64,000 bases of DNA, from assembly GCA_964017045.1 (NCBI GenBank), contig OZ024798.1:33141050-33205049 (forward strand). Direction: 5' to 3'. The position numbers were made by a program, and so were the translations under genes. The DNA comes from Omphiscola glabra. Lineage: Eukaryota > Mollusca > Gastropoda > Lymnaeidae. The notes under the pieces are model-generated. The model searched no databases and was not told where the DNA came from. It saw only the letters and a program-made list of their open reading frames with translations. Below are positions 47,715 to 58,909 of this stretch, one piece after another (position 1 is the first letter of the stretch; each line of letters opens with the position of its first letter).

Positions 47715-48000
47715 TCGTGAAATTACTTTCTTAATTTAAAGACCCCGGCTAGTGAATTGGCAACCAGCTCCATCTGCTGATCTGTGCCATACAACATTTT
47801 CCTCACATATGGTTCCCCCTCCGCACTGACATCCCCCGGAAGCTCTAGTGAGGGACATTCGGTCAACAGCGTCTCCGGGGCCAGGTTGCAATGCCGGCAG
47901 GTAGGATCCCGATTGTTGTCGAGCCGCCAGAAGTATGTGCCTAAGGGGCACTGCTCGGTGCGCATTTGCGTCACTATATGGATGGACACTATTTTTTTTC
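47715..48000 (-). mobile_element. LINE C-terminal Cys-rich relic
   Basis: Minus-strand sequence reads RTEQCPLGTYFWRL..DPTCRHCNLAPETLLTECPSLE, the Cys-rich segment that follows RT/RNase H in some non-LTR elements. The usual His before the last Cys is replaced. Only this tail is present. Confidence 0.55.
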
Positions 48001-48208
48001 TTAAAACACTTTTAAAAGCCGGTAAGGTTGGGATAGCATAATTTGGGCTCCATTCATCATGGCTACATTAACATGTACATTATAATCAGTCAAATTTGGA
48101 TTAAATAATTTAAGAATGATTGTATCTTTGCCAAAAACCCACACCAGTGAAAGGTGGGTAATTGCTAGATATTAATATATACAATTTCCTTAGGCTGTTT
48201 GCCTAGAC

Positions 48209-48390
48209 CAGCGGTTCTCAACCTTTGGGGGTCGAACAGCCCCATCTCAGGGGTCACCTAAGATCGTCGGAAAATAAATATACTCTACAGTTATGAAGTA
48301 ACAATGAAAATAATATTGTGGTTGGGGGTCGCCCCAACACGAGAAACTGTATTAAAGGGTCAAGGCATTTAGGAAGGTTGAGAGCCACTT
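48209..48390. mobile_element. SPIN-like hAT MITE with exact 8-bp duplication
   Basis: Starts CAGCGGTTCTCAACCTTTGG, carries GGGGTCGAAC, CAGGGGTCACCTAAGATCGTCGG and ATTAAAGGGTCAAGGCATT, and ends AGGAAGGTTGAGAGCCACTT. The 8-bp GCCTAGAC flanks both ends exactly. From memory, this matches the SPIN family of hAT elements known in tetrapods, insects and a pond snail. About 20 bases near the left end appear deleted. Confidence 0.75.
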
Positions 48391-48490
48391 GCCTAGACAG
48401 TTTAATATACAAATATACATTGAGTACATAGCTCGAAACTTATTTTGAGCCATATCTTTATTTATTCATATATAATATACGACCTTAGGG

Positions 48491-48575
48491 CAGCGGTTCT
48501 CATCCAGGGGGTAACGAACCCTTGGGGCGTCGAACGACCCTTACACAGGGGTCGTCTAAGCCCATCGGAAAGCAC
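48491..48575. mobile_element. 5' fragment of a second SPIN-like element
   Basis: CAGCGGTTCTCATCCAGGGG, GTCGAACGACCC and CAGGGGTCGTCTAAGCCCATCGG match the family start. The element is cut off at a C tract where the repeat at 48576-49610 begins. Confidence 0.7.
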
Positions 48576-49610
48576 CCCCCCCCCCGGAAAGTCAAGTGCC
48601 CCGAGCAAAATGGGGACAACAATATAACGATTATACATTTTTAAAAATTAAAAACGACTATATTGTCTTTTCAAAAAAGTTTTTAAAAGATTAGTATCTG
48701 GTTCCTTTAACCGATTACACTTAGTGGAATCTATAAAATATCGCTACGTTAGATATATGCCAAGCTTGTTAAAGGCTTACAGTATTCGATTAATAATATC
48801 GTACTGGCCGCTCCAGATTATAAGCCGATGTCTTACTTCCTGTAGTTCGCATAATATATCGGTATTTTTAAAGATTTTAATAACACTGTATTTAATTACC
48901 TTTACATCAATAAAAAGGTCTACAATATTAATATTATTAGTAAGTTCTATAAATTGTATGATGGCATTAGTCTTTAAAAAATAAATAAATTTAATCGATT
49001 CCATGTGTGTTGACTTATATAAAATAGAAACTTTAAAAAAGAGATTAAAAAAAAAAGAATTTAATGGGCATATACTAAAAGTGCACATTTAATCAATTAT
49101 TATATCGAAAGCGTTTATGTTTTCTTTTAATGTGTTACTTTTGTAGCAATGTTTCCTGCATAACAGAGGTTAAAAAAAAATAGCCTACATTTATTATGCC
49201 CCACCTAAAAAAAAAAAAAAAAAAAAGTTCAAGATGGGAATCAATCCGAAACCCCTTTCCCCCCAAAAAAAACAATTAAAAAAAATAAAATAAAATAAAA
49301 CAATGAGTTTTTGTGAACTAGCATTTCGATTGTCATTTCTATTAAAAAAAATTGTTGGTACTAGTTTTAGAAACAATTCTTATATCCTCATTTGTTCAAT
49401 ATAAAATAAATTCTGTGGATTTTATTTTTAAAAAAGTGCTTTAAAGTATATCTAAGAGGCAATTTGTAATTTATCTGAAAAAAGTCATAATATTTTGAAA
49501 TTAAAAATACACATTACAATCAACTGAATATTGGGAAATAATAATATATACTTTATTTGAATACGATTTCCCTTAGATAAAAATCACACATTAAGTACCG
49601 GTATATATTT
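48576..49610 (-). repeat. ~1-kb dispersed repeat, copy A (inverted)
   Basis: Reverse-complemented, this segment matches 55840-56935 along its length. Shared anchors include ACTTAATGTGTGATTTTTATC, CGAAATGCTAGTT, CGCTTTC, GCCATCATACAATTTAT, GCGAACTACAGGAAGTAAGA, TAACCGATTACA and GCTCCGG plus a poly-G tract. No coding or known family recognised. Confidence 0.8.
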
Positions 49611-50282
49611 TGTTGTCAAAAACTCATATCTTCTTAAACTAGTTATGCCGTTCATATACGATTTATAAAAATTAACAGTTTTACAAAACCCATAAAAATG
49701 TATATACCGTTGTGATTAAGAGTTTTTTTTGTGTTTTTTTCGTCTCTGGTAAAATTTGGAAATATTTAGAAAAGTTAGTCTAATAATAATAATTCAACAT
49801 ATAAAATCATGTTTGCAGTGCTTTTTAGTGATTGAACCATTTTTAATGTTTTTTTGTGTTGAAAAGTCATTCATTAATTAAGTAGCTACCCCCCAAAACA
49901 ATGTAAAAGTAAATAAAAATCCATATTACTATTTTTAGCATACACACTTTTTTTTTTGCATAACACAAGCAGGTCAAGCACTATTCTGTTTTGCCCCCTC
50001 CCCCCCCCCTCATTTTTTTAAACCGTGCATTGAAAGTTGATAAAACAAGAAAATATCCTCATCACATCTTTAAACCCTTAAAATATCCGATGCACCCAGC
50101 ATCGTAAGAATTGCTGGGTGCACACGATGGTTCTAAGGTTAAGTGACACCTATATTTTTAAACTTGGATCTCTTCGTTGCTCTCCAATTGTGTAGAATGT
50201 TGCAAAGCTAAATTCAGATATGTTATAAAATGCATTCTTGTACTTTTAATTGGTCAAAAATTTTATGTGGACTATGACGATT
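49611..50282. other. AT-rich DNA, nothing recognised
   Basis: No gene or named repeat supported. Several short poly-C and poly-T tracts. Confidence 0.4.
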
Positions 50283-50290
50283 TAATAGCA

Positions 50291-50487
50291 CAGTGGTCGG
50301 TAAACCGCGGCTCTTGAGCAGCATGCGGCTCTTTAGCGACCTGAGTGCGGCTCAGCCAGTCGGCCAAAGATCGGTTTTGACTCCGAAAAACATGGTTTTT
50401 GAAAAGAAATTTGGCTCTCAAAATTTTATTTAATCGTCCTGTTGCTGATTTTTAGCTCTTTTAACTAATGAGGTTTGCCGACCAATG
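50291..50487. mobile_element. hAT-type MITE, 197 bp
   Basis: CAGTGGTCGGTAAACC and GGTTTGCCGACCAATG are inverted ends (14 of 16 match). Flanks TAATAGCA/TAATAGGC are a worn 8-bp duplication. Distinct from the SPIN-like copies. Confidence 0.75.
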
Positions 50488-50499
50488 TAATAGGCGATA

Positions 50500-51090
50500 T
50501 TAAGCTAGGGCAAAAGCTTACCCTCAAGGGTGACACAACTAAAATGAATATAGTTTACATCACACTGGTGCAGAATTTTAGATTTATTTAATCATTATTA
50601 TGGCTAATTTTGGAACTCCCCAACCGAAAGTTTGAAATGCTACCTCAAAATTGTTTGAAAGAAACAACAAATTCAAGTATGCGCCAAAATGCACCCCTGC
50701 ATTTTGAGTTTGCTCGACTGTCTTTAGCACCCTAAATTTCTGCACCCTTTCACTCACGTTGATCAGTGGTACAGTATGGGGTTGATTATAAGCTTGTGCC
50801 TAATGCTTACTCTGTGACACGCCACAAACGGAGTGAATTCACTTTATGTACGGCACTAGCACTAGACGTCATAATGCCTCTCACAAAACCTTAAAAATGT
50901 CCTTCCCCCGTTCAAAAAGTATAAATAGAAACATTGAATTCAAGTATACTCAAAAATACACCTCTTGATTTTGAAATAATCAAAAATTTGCTGGGGAGCA
51001 GACCCCTCTATCAATCACGGTTCATCAGCGCCCTCAATTTTTGCCCTCCTTCAATGAAAACGATCGTCCATTTTGGTATCGATAGATACA
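50500..51090. repeat. Diverged tandem duplication, ~280 bp
   Basis: Blocks AGCTTACCCTCAAGGGTGACAC / TGCTTACTCTGTGACAC and AATTCAAGTATGCGCCAAAATGC / AATTCAAGTATACTCAAAAATAC recur in order about 270-290 bases apart. Confidence 0.5.
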
Positions 51091-51807
51091 CTGCCTAGTG
51101 GCGCAGCTATTACTGCCACCATTGGCTGGCAAATATTTTTGCCGTGCTCCCTTGCAGTTGTCCTAAAGTGTCACACCAGCACATAAAGAAAATGTGACAC
51201 CTCGGTGGACCACCACACCCGCCCTTTTTCGACGCAAGATTCATTTTTACGCCCCCCTCCCACCCCCAACTCTGAATCTGATTATTTTCAACCATTAAAT
51301 ACCATTAAAGCCCATTGCCCCCCCCACCCCGCTAGTCTGACGTCAAGGTTTAAAGAAAAAAGTTTTTGATGTTATTGGATACGGAACACGGGATAAAATC
51401 CAGTTTACCCAGGTCGTGTGATGTAACTCTTCGGACTTTAACGTGATAGCACAGCCACGGCCAAGCGTGCTGCCTCAGCAACTCTCCATCACAGTGGAAT
51501 GGACAGTGTCTGGACACAGACTCTCCGTCGCCATGAAGATGGCGTTCCTAACCCTTGTCGTAATTATCCCCTGGTAGTTCCTGAAGTTCGTTTACCACAG
51601 GGGGTGGTTGTTGGGGGGAGGGGTGTGTACCCGGAATCACACCAGGGGGGGGGGGGGGCAAACGTACGCGTAATTCGTGGAGGGAGATTTCTAGTTATAT
51701 TTTTTCTTAGATTATACTTAATTTGTACATGTTTGGTATTTGAAAATGGCGGAACACACCTAAGCTGAACAAACCAAAAGTATTACAGTGATATGGGGAA
51801 GGGGGCA

Positions 51808-52320
51808 TAGGAGGGATCAGAGACAGAGGGCAAATGACAGGATGAGAGGCAGAGGGCAAATGACAGGATCAGAGGCAGAGGGCAAATGATAGGATCAGGG
51901 GCAGAGGGCAAATGACAGGATCAAAGACAGGGGGCAAATGACAGGATCAGAGACAGAGGGCAAATGACAGGATCAGAGGCAGAGGGCAAATGACATGATC
52001 AGAGGCAGAGGGCAAATGACAGGATCAGAAACAGGGGGCAAATGACAGGATCAGAGACAAGGGGCAAATGACAGGATCAGAGGCAGGGGGCAAATGACAG
52101 GATCAGAGGCAGAGGGCAAATGACAGGATCAGAGGCAGAGGGCAAATGATAGGATCAGAGGCAGGGGGCAAATGACAGGATCAGAGGCAGGGGGCAAATG
52201 ACAGGATTAGAGACAGGGGGCAAATGACAGGATCAGAGACAGGGGGCAAATGACAGGATCAGAGACAGGGGGCAAATGACAGGATCAGAGACAGGGGGCA
52301 AATGACAGGATCAGAGGCAG
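51808..52320. repeat. Minisatellite, 26-bp unit x about 20
   Basis: Unit ATGACAGGATCAGAGGCAGA plus GGGCAA. Variants AGAC/AGGC and AGAGGG/AGGGGG alternate in blocks. Purine-rich on the plus strand. Confidence 0.95.
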
Positions 52321-52925
52321 AATAAAGATAAGAAAGGTCAGAAGTATCAAGGGCGTTGGCTTGAGAAAGGAACTGGTCAAGGTGAGAGATACTGCCTCAA
52401 AGGATGCCCTTGAGTACTTAGAGGATTTCTCTAATTGTGAACACTTCTATTTTATTTCGAGCTTTTTCGTATGCTTTACTGTAGCACACCAGTAGCGTAT
52501 GCTTTACTGTAACACATTCTAAATAGTAGATAAAAATACGACCAACAAACTAATATCGCTGATCTTTACTAGCGAGTCCTTTTTGAAATAGTGTAAAAGC
52601 TAAGCAGTGAGTCTCAGATATCTTAGAATAAAGAGAGTCGGACACGATTGCCCTTCTCTTCGCCCTACTCCATTTTTTAATGAAGTTTGAAAACTGCTAC
52701 CATCATCTTAGTAAGTTCATCCATTTTTGTGTGCGGGCAAACCTTTAACACCACTGCTGCAGTTCTTGAAGTAAATCTGACCAGATGGCTCAAAGTTATC
52801 TATTTTTGAACCGTTGATTTAAGCGCACCTGGAAATCCCGATAAGGTTTCCATAACGTTAATTTGTAGCTGTAGATAAAGAACACGCATCACTCTGATGA
52901 CTTCATTGATCTTCAACATCTGAAG

Positions 52926-53144
52926 CCCTTAATACTCTTGTACTCTGAGGGGGAACTCTACGGCGATTGCCCTTAATACTCTTGTACTCTGAGGGGGAAC
53001 TCTACGGCGATTGCCCTTAATACTCTTGTACTCTGAGGGGGAACTCTACGGCGATTGCCCTTAATACTCTTGTACTCTGAGGGGGAACTCTACGGCGATT
53101 GCCCTTAATACTCTTGTACTCTGAGGGGGAACTCTACGGCGATT
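52926..53144. repeat. Minisatellite, 44-bp unit x 5, identical copies
   Basis: Unit starts CCCTTAATACTCTTGTACTC and ends CTCTACGGCGATTG. Five copies appear base-for-base identical, which suggests recent expansion. Confidence 0.95.
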
Positions 53145-53581
53145 CTGTTCATATTAATGTGACCTTATGATCTGATCACTCTGTGACATCTTACACGCAT
53201 CGTTATACTTTAGAAGACTCTTCTGTTTTGGAGGGGAGTGGGGTCTTGTGTTGTCATCTGGAATGGTCTCATAAAGAACGCTGTAATTTAAAGAGCTCGA
53301 ACCCGCATCCGTGGCGTAGAATGTTCTCTGTGTATTGTTTTGAAAACCTCTGACAATATTTTTATAATCAATATTGAAATTCTAACGATATTTAGTGGTC
53401 TTGTCACACGAATGCGGAGTAAACGCCGTAAATAGATTTCATCAACTCAAATAAAACTTTTAAATACTGAATAAAGTTGTGACGTCATTCTTCTATTTCA
53501 ACAAAAAATGTATTTCTAGAAACAACTTCCCATAGCTTGGCTCGCGCACGGGTTTATAGTTCGGTGCATGTCTAATATTAG

Positions 53582-54172
53582 GCACCATAGACACAAACGG
53601 CGGATCCGACGCAGACGTGAGGTCTAGAATTGGAAAAGCTAGATCAGCATTTGTGTTATTAAAGAAAATATGGGAGTCGAAGCAGCTGAAACTTCAAACC
53701 AAAGTCAGAATCTTTAATACAAATGTCAAAACAGTCCTACTTTATGGAGCAGAAACGTGGAAAACATCAGCGAGCATTACACAGAAAGTGCAGACATTCA
53801 TAAACACATGCCTTAGAAAGATCCTTAACATCAAATGGCCAAATACCATCACCAACAAAGATCTATTAGAAAGGACATACCAGGTGCCCATTGATGAAGA
53901 CATCATAAAGAAAAGATGGAGGTGGATTGGGCATACTCTGAGAAAACCCCCAGATAGCACCACCAGACAATGTCTAACATGGAATCCACAGGGAAAAAGA
54001 AAGAGAGGAAGACCAAAGAATACATGGAGACGCGAGCTAGAGACAGACACACAAAATATGGGATACAACTGGAAGCAATTGGAAAGGAAAGCACAGGACC
54101 GGGATGAGTGGAAAATTCTTGTGGACGGCCTATGCCCCAGACGGGGTAAAAAGACATAAGAATAAGAAGAAT
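53582..54172 (+). mobile_element. LINE RT C-terminal part, 5'-truncated, frame intact
   Basis: A continuous 180-codon frame, preceded by DTNGGSDADVRSRIGKARSA, carries the C-terminal part of a non-LTR RT: VRIFNTNVKTVLLYGAETWK, KVQTFINTCLRKILNIKWP, RRWRWIGHTLRKP, NPQGKRKRGRPKNTWRREL and a stop at 54157. An A-rich AAGAATAAGAAG tail follows. Truncation at the left and an intact tail are typical of LINE insertions. The unbroken frame suggests it is young. Confidence 0.88.
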
Positions 54173-54620
54173 GCCTAATATAAATGGCAACAGAATATTT
54201 TAACATTAGATACAACCTGCCAAACGTTGGCGACAGCAATTCGTGATCTTCCTATCTTCTAAAGTTACTTGACAAAACATGAACTCAAGTAACGCACAAT
54301 TAAAGATCCCAGTTTTTGCTACACCCCCCCCCCCCATGATACGTCACGGCGCACTTTTTATTTCACGCCTATGAACTATATATATTAAATATTCTGACGT
54401 CCCAACCACTTTTAAACCGATTATTTTTTTACACCATTCTTAAACTGAGATGATTTCATTTTCCGAAAAGACAATATTACGCCCCCATCGTTATATATAT
54501 AAAAAAAAAATTATTTAGCGTAGTTCTCGGGAATTATATTTTGCGCGCTATTGAACTCATTATTGAACAATACTTTCTTTCAAACATATAGAATTATTTG
54601 TAATATTCTCTCAATACCAA
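54173..54620. other. Intergenic DNA with poly-C tract
   Basis: No gene recognised. A poly-C run lies near 54326-54338. Confidence 0.4.
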
Positions 54621-54663
54621 ATTCGCTTATTAGGAAGCAGTCCACAAGTCACACCAGAAGCGT

Positions 54664-54683
54664 AATATATATATATATATATA
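54664..54683. repeat. AT microsatellite
   Basis: About nine AT dinucleotides. Confidence 0.85.
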
Positions 54684-54780
54684 AGAGTTTAAAGTAGATT
54701 TGTCAGCAGTAGAATTTCTAGCAGTTCTTATTTGCCGACTGGAGCTTGAGGCAACGGTCAAGGAACATGAGGATTTCTGT

Positions 54781-54995
54781 CTGAATACTGCCTCTGTCGG
54801 AGCTGTCTCCCGACCACTTCTTCCTGAATACTGCCTCTGTCGGAGCTGTCTTCCGACCACTTTTTCCTGAATACTGCCACTGTCGGAGCTGTCTCCCGAC
54901 CACTTCTTCCTGAATACTGCCACTGTCGGAGCTGTCTCCCGACCACTTCTTCCTGAATACTGCCACTGTCGGAGCTGTCTGTCGACCACTTCTGT
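54781..54995. repeat. Minisatellite, 43-bp unit x 5
   Basis: Unit CTGAATACTGCCACTGTCGG then AGCTGTCTCCCGACCACTTCTTC. Because 43 is not a multiple of three, the same sequence appears in shifted frames of minus-strand open stretches; these are not genes. Confidence 0.95.
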
Positions 54996-54999
54996 GGGC

Positions 55000-55200
55000 A
55001 GAGGCGTCACAAGGGTTGATGTCACCCAGTGCGAAAAAATCCGAGTGCCATCCCTTCTCTTTTCTGGACCCTCACCCACAACCTGCCGGGCCTGAGGCGA
55101 GTAATTCTTAACCAGATCATGCAGAGTAGCAAATAATTTGTATTTTTGTGTTGTAAATTAAGTCTGAAGCAACAAATGCCATAAATAACACATATAGAAT
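55000..55200. repeat. Dispersed repeat, partner of 59232-59460
   Basis: Shares with 59232-59460 GGCGTCAC..GTGTCACC-type sequence, GGGCC/GGCCCTGC, TTCTTAACCAGATCA/TTCTTAACCTGATCA and AAATTAAGTC...AAGCAAC. Family unknown. Confidence 0.6.
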
Positions 55201-55210
55201 ATGAGATAAA

Positions 55211-55440
55211 TGCTCTCGTGGCACCCTACTCTAATGGCACCCTGCTCTAGTGGCACCCTGCTCTAGTGGCACCCTTCTCTAGTGGCACCCTGCTCTTGTG
55301 GCACCGTGCTCTTGTGGCACCCTGCTCTTGTGACACCCTGCTCTAGTGGCTCCCTGCTCTTGTGGCACCCTGCTCTAGTGGCTCCCTGCTCTGGTGGCAC
55401 CCTCATCTGTTGGCACCCTGCTCTGGTGGCATCCTGCTCA
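55211..55440. repeat. Minisatellite, 16-bp unit x about 14
   Basis: Unit TGGCACCCTGCTCTAG with variants TGGCTCCC, TGACACCC and CTCTTG. Open frames on both strands reflect the repeat, not a protein. Confidence 0.9.
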
Positions 55441-55589
55441 GTTTTCTGTTTGCAACCTTCTCTGATGACACCCCTTCTTTGTCTGGTGACACCCAGTTCC
55501 GGTGGAAACATGCTATGTGGTTGTTGTCTGTCGACCGCTTCTGTGGGAACTCTCTGTCGACTACTGCTTAAAATACATTATGCAAAGCA

Positions 55590-55670
55590 AGTATGTGAAG
55601 ACGGGTAGCACTATATGAAGCCAAAGAAAGTATATGAAGACGGGTAGCACTATATGAAGCCAAAGAAAGT
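55590..55670. repeat. Two-copy 40-bp tandem repeat
   Basis: GTATGTGAAGACGGGTAGCA and CTATATGAAGCCAAAGAAA repeat head to tail with one substitution. Confidence 0.9.
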
Positions 55671-55839
55671 ATGTGCATTATTTTATTTACTGTATAGTAT
55701 AGTGCGTTCAAAAAGAAATTTGACGAACATTTTAACGTGTGAACTGAAAAAAAGATTCAACCAAATTATTCTTCGATCAAATTTCCGTCGTTCAATTTTC
55801 CGTCCACGAAATTTCTTTCGATCAAATTTCCGGTAACCA

Positions 55840-56935
55840 TTATATTTACTAATGTGTGATTTTATCTTAGGGAAATTCGTATGCAAATTAAGTATTAATT
55901 TCCCAATTTTCAGTAGATTGAAAGTTTTATTTGGAATTTCAAATTACTATAACTTTCTTAAATTGCCTCTTCGCCATACTTTAAAATATTTTTATCTAAA
56001 TCCAAATAATCTATTTTAAATTGACGAATTAGCAATAATGTTTTTTTTTAAACACGTACCAAAAAAATGGAATTGGCATGAAAATCGAAATGCTAGTTAA
56101 CAAAAAAAAAAAAAATTCTTACTTTTCTACTGGATTCTCATCTAAAATAAAATTAATAATATTAAAAAAATTAATTAATGCAGTGTCAATGAATGAAGCA
56201 CTTTGTTTGTTATTCTGACATTAAGAAGAGAAAAGCAGTTAAGAAATTAATAAAATAAAAATAGGCACAAAAATTGCACAAAAAAAAATCTTTTATTCAG
56301 GAAAGTTTGTAACAAAAGTAGCACATTGAAAGAAATCAAAAACGCTTTCTATTTAATAATAATTGATGAAACTTGAACTACTTGTATGCGCCCTTTAAAT
56401 TTTATAATTACAAAAAGAAGCTTAATGCCATCATACAATTTATAATTAACACCTATATTTATTTTTCAATCATGCTTTTACGATGAGCTATAATTTAAAA
56501 ACAGATTGCACATGTTTAGTACGTGACTAGCTATAATAAAAAAATGTAGACCTTTATAGGTATGTAAATGTATTTTAATACATTGTCATTAAAGTCTTTT
56601 AACTTGTCTGTTGCAAAAAATAAATAAATAAAAATAGCGATATATGCGAACAACAGGAAGTAAGACTGGAACGGTCAGTGCGATTTTTATAACCAAATAC
56701 TATAAATTGTTAAGCCTTAAATATACGGATCATCAAATATATCGGGCATAGCGATATTTTATAGATTCCACTTATTTGTAATCGGTTAAAGGCAGCAGTT
56801 GCTATGCTTTTTAAAACTGTTTTCAAATGATAATGTTGTCATTTTTAATTTAAAAAATTATATTTATTATATTGGTTTACATATTGTGCTCCGGCTTGGG
56901 GGTGGGGGTGGGGGGGGGGGGAAGTGCCCTCCAGG
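55840..56935 (+). repeat. ~1-kb dispersed repeat, copy B
   Basis: Plus-orientation partner of 48576-49610, ending in GCTCCGGCTTGGGGG and a poly-G tract. It is followed directly by two shorter copies, C and D. Confidence 0.8.
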
Positions 56936-57262
56936 AGAGATAATTTGTCAGTTGCAAAAAAATAATAAATAAAAATAGCGATATATGCAAACCACAGGAA
57001 TAAGACTGGAACGGTTAGTGCGATTTTTATAACCAAATACTATAACTTGATTAGTCTTAAATATACGGATCATCAAATATATCGAGCATAGCGATATTTT
57101 ATAGATTCCACTTATTTGTAATCGGTTAAGGGCACCAGTTACTATGCTTTTTAAAACTGTTTTAAAATGACAATTTTGTCATATTTAATTTTAAAAAATG
57201 TAATTGTTAAATTGTTTTACACATTGTGCTCCGGCTGGGGGGGGGGGGGGGCAGTGCCATCC
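56936..57262 (+). repeat. Dispersed repeat, copy C (3' third only)
   Basis: Matches the last third of copy B at about 90 percent by eye (AAAATAGCGATATATGC, GACTGGAACGGTTAGTGCG, ATAGATTCCACTTATTTG, GCTCCGGC plus poly-G). Its tandem position suggests a local duplication of B's end. Confidence 0.85.
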
Positions 57263-57840
57263 CTGAGAGATAGCTGAAGGAAACACTGTTGCTAATAATA
57301 ACTATATTTTTTAAAGCATGAGGCCATCATTCAATTTTTGATTAACACCATTCCCCACTGTAAAAGTCATGCTTTTATTATAAAATATAATTTTCAAACT
57401 TAAAAAGATTTATCAAGTGTGATACTTAGTGAGAACTCTATTAGAAGTACAGACCTTAAAATTGAAGCAAATGTAGTTTAATACAGTGTTATTAAAGTTT
57501 TTAAACTTGCTACTTGCAAAACATAATTAAACAAAAAAATACAGATAAATGCGAACGGGAAGTAACACTACGGCTCATAATTGGGACAGGTATATTTTCG
57601 AAACATTGCGATATTTATAATCGAACAATGCAAGCTTCTAAGAAGATTTGCCTTAAATATACGTATCATAAAATATATCAAGCGTAGCGATATTTCATAC
57701 ATTCCACTAATCGTAATCGGTTAAAGGCACCAGTTTACATTTTTTCAAAATTTAGTCGTTTTTAATTTAAAAAACATTTTATCGTTCTATTGTTTTTATC
57801 CATTTTGCTCCGGGGGGGGGGGGGCGCACTTGACTTTCCC
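57263..57840 (+). repeat. Dispersed repeat, copy D (more diverged)
   Basis: Covers roughly the last 60 percent of the unit with more changes (GGCCATCATTCAATTTTTG, AAATATACGTATCATAAAATA, TAATCGGTTAAAGGCACCAG, GCTCCGG plus poly-G). It ends GCACTTGACTTTCCC, the same end as copy A. Confidence 0.8.
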
Positions 57841-58600
57841 AGGGGGAGAAATTCCCCCCACCCCCTGAAAGATGCCTGATAGAAACCCTAATAGAAGGGA
57901 TCAGGTTAAGGTAAAACTATTACATATAAACACACATCTGTCAATGTGTAGAAGAGGCGTATACCTATAGCTCAGATTAGGTGAAATGGTTTTATCGTTT
58001 TCGTGAATGAAAGTGGAGTTAGGCTTAAGTCTTGCCAAAATAAACTTTTTCCTGTTTCAATGTCAATAGGCAGGGGGTGTCATTTCAGGTTTCTTTAGGG
58101 CGGGGGGGGGGGGCAAAGCAAAACTTGGTCGACTTGTTAAGTTGTTTATTACTGGAGGCGCCACACCACATAACAATTTAAATAAAAACTGCAAATTCGG
58201 GGGGGGGGGGGCTTGGGCCCGCAAATGCCCCGCCCTGCCCTACCCAAATCACGTCCCTGTCAATAGACAGTGGATATACTTGAGAAAATGCAGAGAGGCT
58301 TCAATAGGTGCAGGAAATGAGGTGGCATTGAAATGCAAATGATTGACATTCATTGGCAGTTTCAAATAGTTTATAAGGAATGGATATCTATAATCTACAG
58401 AGCTTCTAGCTAAAGTATCAAACCAAAATTAACTGCACTACTTCACTAAAATAATCCCCACAGTCGCATCAAATGTGTTACGGTTCACAAAAAAAAAAAA
58501 AAAGGAGATTGTACAAAATGTGTACCGTTATCTATCTACGCCCTTGACCTAGATCCAAAGCCTGCTTCGTAAACACGTCGAACAACGAGTTAGTCTTTTT
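57841..58600. other. Repeat-derived DNA with several poly-G tracts
   Basis: No gene. Poly-G runs near 58101 and 58200 sit in short dispersed repeats of the style CTTGGGCCCGCAAATGCCCC. Poly-A near 58488. Confidence 0.45.
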
Positions 58601-58909
58601 ATAGTTGAGGATTTTTTTTCTTCCCTTCAATTACGGCCAGTTTAAGAGTTCACTCCACTCTTCTTCAGCTTATGGCGACCCCGAGCGTTCATTGATCAGT
58701 CTGTGGTATTAATGTTAGCAGTCGGAGGACTTGTCATTTTCATTTCTCGGGAGGGCGACGTTCGCCAGCGTTGAGTTTCGGCTGCTGATACCATAATTAA
58801 CAGCCTAGTCATACAACAATTCTCTGCTGTTGCGAAACCTTGCCATTAATTGTTGTGGACGGCTCAAAATCAGGCGCGTCTTTTCCACCGTCGCTCCACC
58901 CGTCCCACG

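Noticed and set aside
54630..55079. Minus-strand repeat protein of about 149 residues
   Set aside because: It is a translation of the 43-bp minisatellite; the same sequence appears in shifted frames.
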